From assembly GCA_947258735.1 (NCBI GenBank), contig CAMYJJ010000160.1, positions 1-6,831 of the forward strand: a stretch of DNA of 6,831 bases. The letters are read 5' to 3'. Shown here in pieces: positions 5,187-6,831 of the stretch (positions within the stretch are counted from its first letter, which is position 1; the number at the start of each line of letters is the position of its first letter). Both the position numbers and the translations under genes were made by a program. This stretch comes from Thermodesulfovibrionia bacterium (GTDB lineage: Bacteria; Nitrospirota; Thermodesulfovibrionia; UBA6902). The notes beneath the pieces were generated by a model. It saw nothing but the letters and a program-made list of their open reading frames with translations. It was not told the origin of the DNA and searched no databases.

Positions 5187-6569
5187 ATGAACATAATAGA
5201 CAGAGTGTTAAAAACAATAAAGAAACATGCAATGATTAATCAAGGAGACACCCTTCTGATCGGTCTTTCCGGAGGACCTGACTCGGTATGTCTCACCGCT
5301 ATTTTAGATAAACTCAGGCACAATTTCAATATATCTCTTCATGCATTATATGTTAATCATGGAATGCGTCCTGAAGAAAATACAAAAGAGGAATCATTCT
5401 GTAAAGAGTACTGTGACAAGCTGGACATTACATTTCATACCAGATCTGTCGATGTCAGGAGTTTTGCAAATGAGAATAAATTGAATATTCAGGAGACCGC
5501 CAGAGAATTAAGATACGAAATGCTCGAAGAAGTCGCTGAAGACATTCATGCCACCAGAATCGCCGTTGGTCATAATGCCGATGACCAGGCAGAGACGATA
5601 TTCATGAGGCTGATCCGTGGGTCCGGCAGACGGGGTCTGTCCGGTATTCTGCCGTTTAGAGGAATGATTATCAGACCTCTCATCGAAATAGAGCGGTCCA
5701 TGGTTGAGAAGTTTCTTGAGGATGAGCTGGGTCAGTCCTTCTTACTTGACAGTTCCAATCTGAATGAGGACTATCTGAGGAACTGGCTGCGCCTTAATGT
5801 TATGAATGAAGTAAAAAAGCATAACCCATCGATTACAAGAGATCTATCCAGGACTGCTGATATCCTGCGTCAGGAAGACAATTATCTTGAAGTCATTGTA
5901 ACAAAGACACTTATGAGACTTATCAGCAGAAAGAGCGATACCTCAATCGAGCTCTTTCTGTCCCCTCTGGAAACACTTGAGAAGTCAGTTCTGAGGCGTG
6001 TGCTGAGAAGGGCCATCGACGCAACATCCGGATTAAGAGGTATCAGTTTTGTACATGTGGAAGATATTATTGAACTGATTCGAGGCGGAAAATCAGGCGA
6101 CCGCCTGAACATGCCAAAGGGTCTCAGGGCTATTAGAAATTATGCAACACTTCAATTAACACTGGAAGTACCCGGAAGTTTTTCGGAACATACACTGAAT
6201 GTGCCCGGAGAAATTATCATACAGGAACAGGGAGTCATAATAGAGGCAGAGATCATAGAAGAAGAGGTTGAAACCGATGGTAGAAGTACTGCTACATTTG
6301 ATCTCAAGGAACTGACGTTGCCCCTCAGCATTAGACCTCGGCAGAATGGGGACTTTTTTTATCCCCGAGGAATGGGGAAAAAGAAAAAGCTTCAGGATTT
6401 TTTTGTGGATGAAAAAGTACCGCGTGATTCACGCAATGCTGTTCCCATCGTCCTGTCCGGACATGACATCATCTGGATTGCCGGGTACAGGGCTGATGAT
6501 AGATACAAGCCTTCAGAGCAGACAGAAAAAATCTTAAAGCTTATAATATCGAGTCCAACAACAGAATAA
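5187..6569 (+). CDS. tilS: tRNA(Ile)-lysidine synthase (TilS)
   Basis: Attaches lysine to C34 of the CAU-anticodon tRNA-Ile2 using ATP, so that the tRNA reads AUA and is charged with isoleucine. It is essential in most bacteria. The N-terminal PP-loop ATPase domain (about 22-205) starts with SGGPDS at 28-33. It continues with YVNHGMRPEE, ETARELRYEML, GHNADDQAETIFMRLIRG (about 128-145) and the GLSGILP..G..IRPL stretch. The C-terminal TilS domain is complete: RPRQNGDFF (383-391), GKKKKLQDFFVDEKVPRDSR (397-416) and IAGYRADDRYK (431-441). The 460 residues match the longer bacterial form. The start fits the family (short helix before the PP-loop), but no Shine-Dalgarno sequence precedes ATG 5187. 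Followed by gltX after 110 nt. Confidence 0.96.
   Translation: MNIIDRVLKTIKKHAMINQGDTLLIGLSGGPDSVCLTAILDKLRHNFNISLHALYVNHGMRPEENTKEESFCKEYCDKLDITFHTRSVDVRSFANENKLNIQETARELRYEMLEEVAEDIHATRIAVGHNADDQAETIFMRLIRGSGRRGLSGILPFRGMIIRPLIEIERSMVEKFLEDELGQSFLLDSSNLNEDYLRNWLRLNVMNEVKKHNPSITRDLSRTADILRQEDNYLEVIVTKTLMRLISRKSDTSIELFLSPLETLEKSVLRRVLRRAIDATSGLRGISFVHVEDIIELIRGGKSGDRLNMPKGLRAIRNYATLQLTLEVPGSFSEHTLNVPGEIIIQEQGVIIEAEIIEEEVETDGRSTATFDLKELTLPLSIRPRQNGDFFYPRGMGKKKKLQDFFVDEKVPRDSRNAVPIVLSGHDIIWIAGYRADDRYKPSEQTEKILKLIISSPTTE

Positions 6570-6831
<262 letters not shown>

Overview
The window looks like ordinary chromosomal DNA of a Gram-negative, probably anaerobic or environmental bacterium with moderate GC content. 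The protein style (TAXI-type TRAP transporter, a meso-diaminopimelate lysine cluster, a small cysteine-rich protein) fits Nitrospirota or Desulfobacterota better than enterics. That placement is an impression from gene style, not a database result. I see no mobile element, CRISPR array, rRNA or tRNA.

Layout from left to right. (1) 1-1282, minus strand: a TRAP transporter operon of the TAXI type. It has an exported solute-binding protein (308-1282) followed after 8 nt by the N-terminus of the membrane permease, which runs off the left edge. (2) 1283-1974: a region of about 690 nt that is mostly non-coding. It contains one small plus-strand gene (1680-1862) for a 60-residue, six-cysteine protein with a good ribosome binding site, preceded by DNA with several inverted repeats. 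(3) 1975-5147, minus strand: a compact four-gene operon in transcription order lysA, dapF, yacG, dapB. Three genes encode lysine/diaminopimelate enzymes; yacG encodes a small zinc protein of the DNA gyrase inhibitor family and overlaps dapB by 8 nt. (4) 5187-6569, plus strand: tilS, divergent from lysA across only 39 bp. (5) 6570-6679: an AT-rich spacer, then the start of gltX (6680 to the right edge), with a TTG start behind a perfect AGGAGG.

Functionally, dapB and dapF make meso-diaminopimelate, used for peptidoglycan and as the lysine precursor, and lysA decarboxylates it to lysine. dapA, dapL/dapD and the other pathway genes are not in view. tilS and gltX serve decoding: tRNA-Ile2 anticodon modification and glutamylation of tRNA. 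The transporter probably imports an organic acid or amino acid that the sequence does not identify.

Nothing here is a clearly new biological system. The items most worth a second look are the small cysteine-rich gene with its structured upstream region, yacG inserted in the dap operon, and the very short lysA/tilS divergent region, where neither gene has a Shine-Dalgarno sequence.
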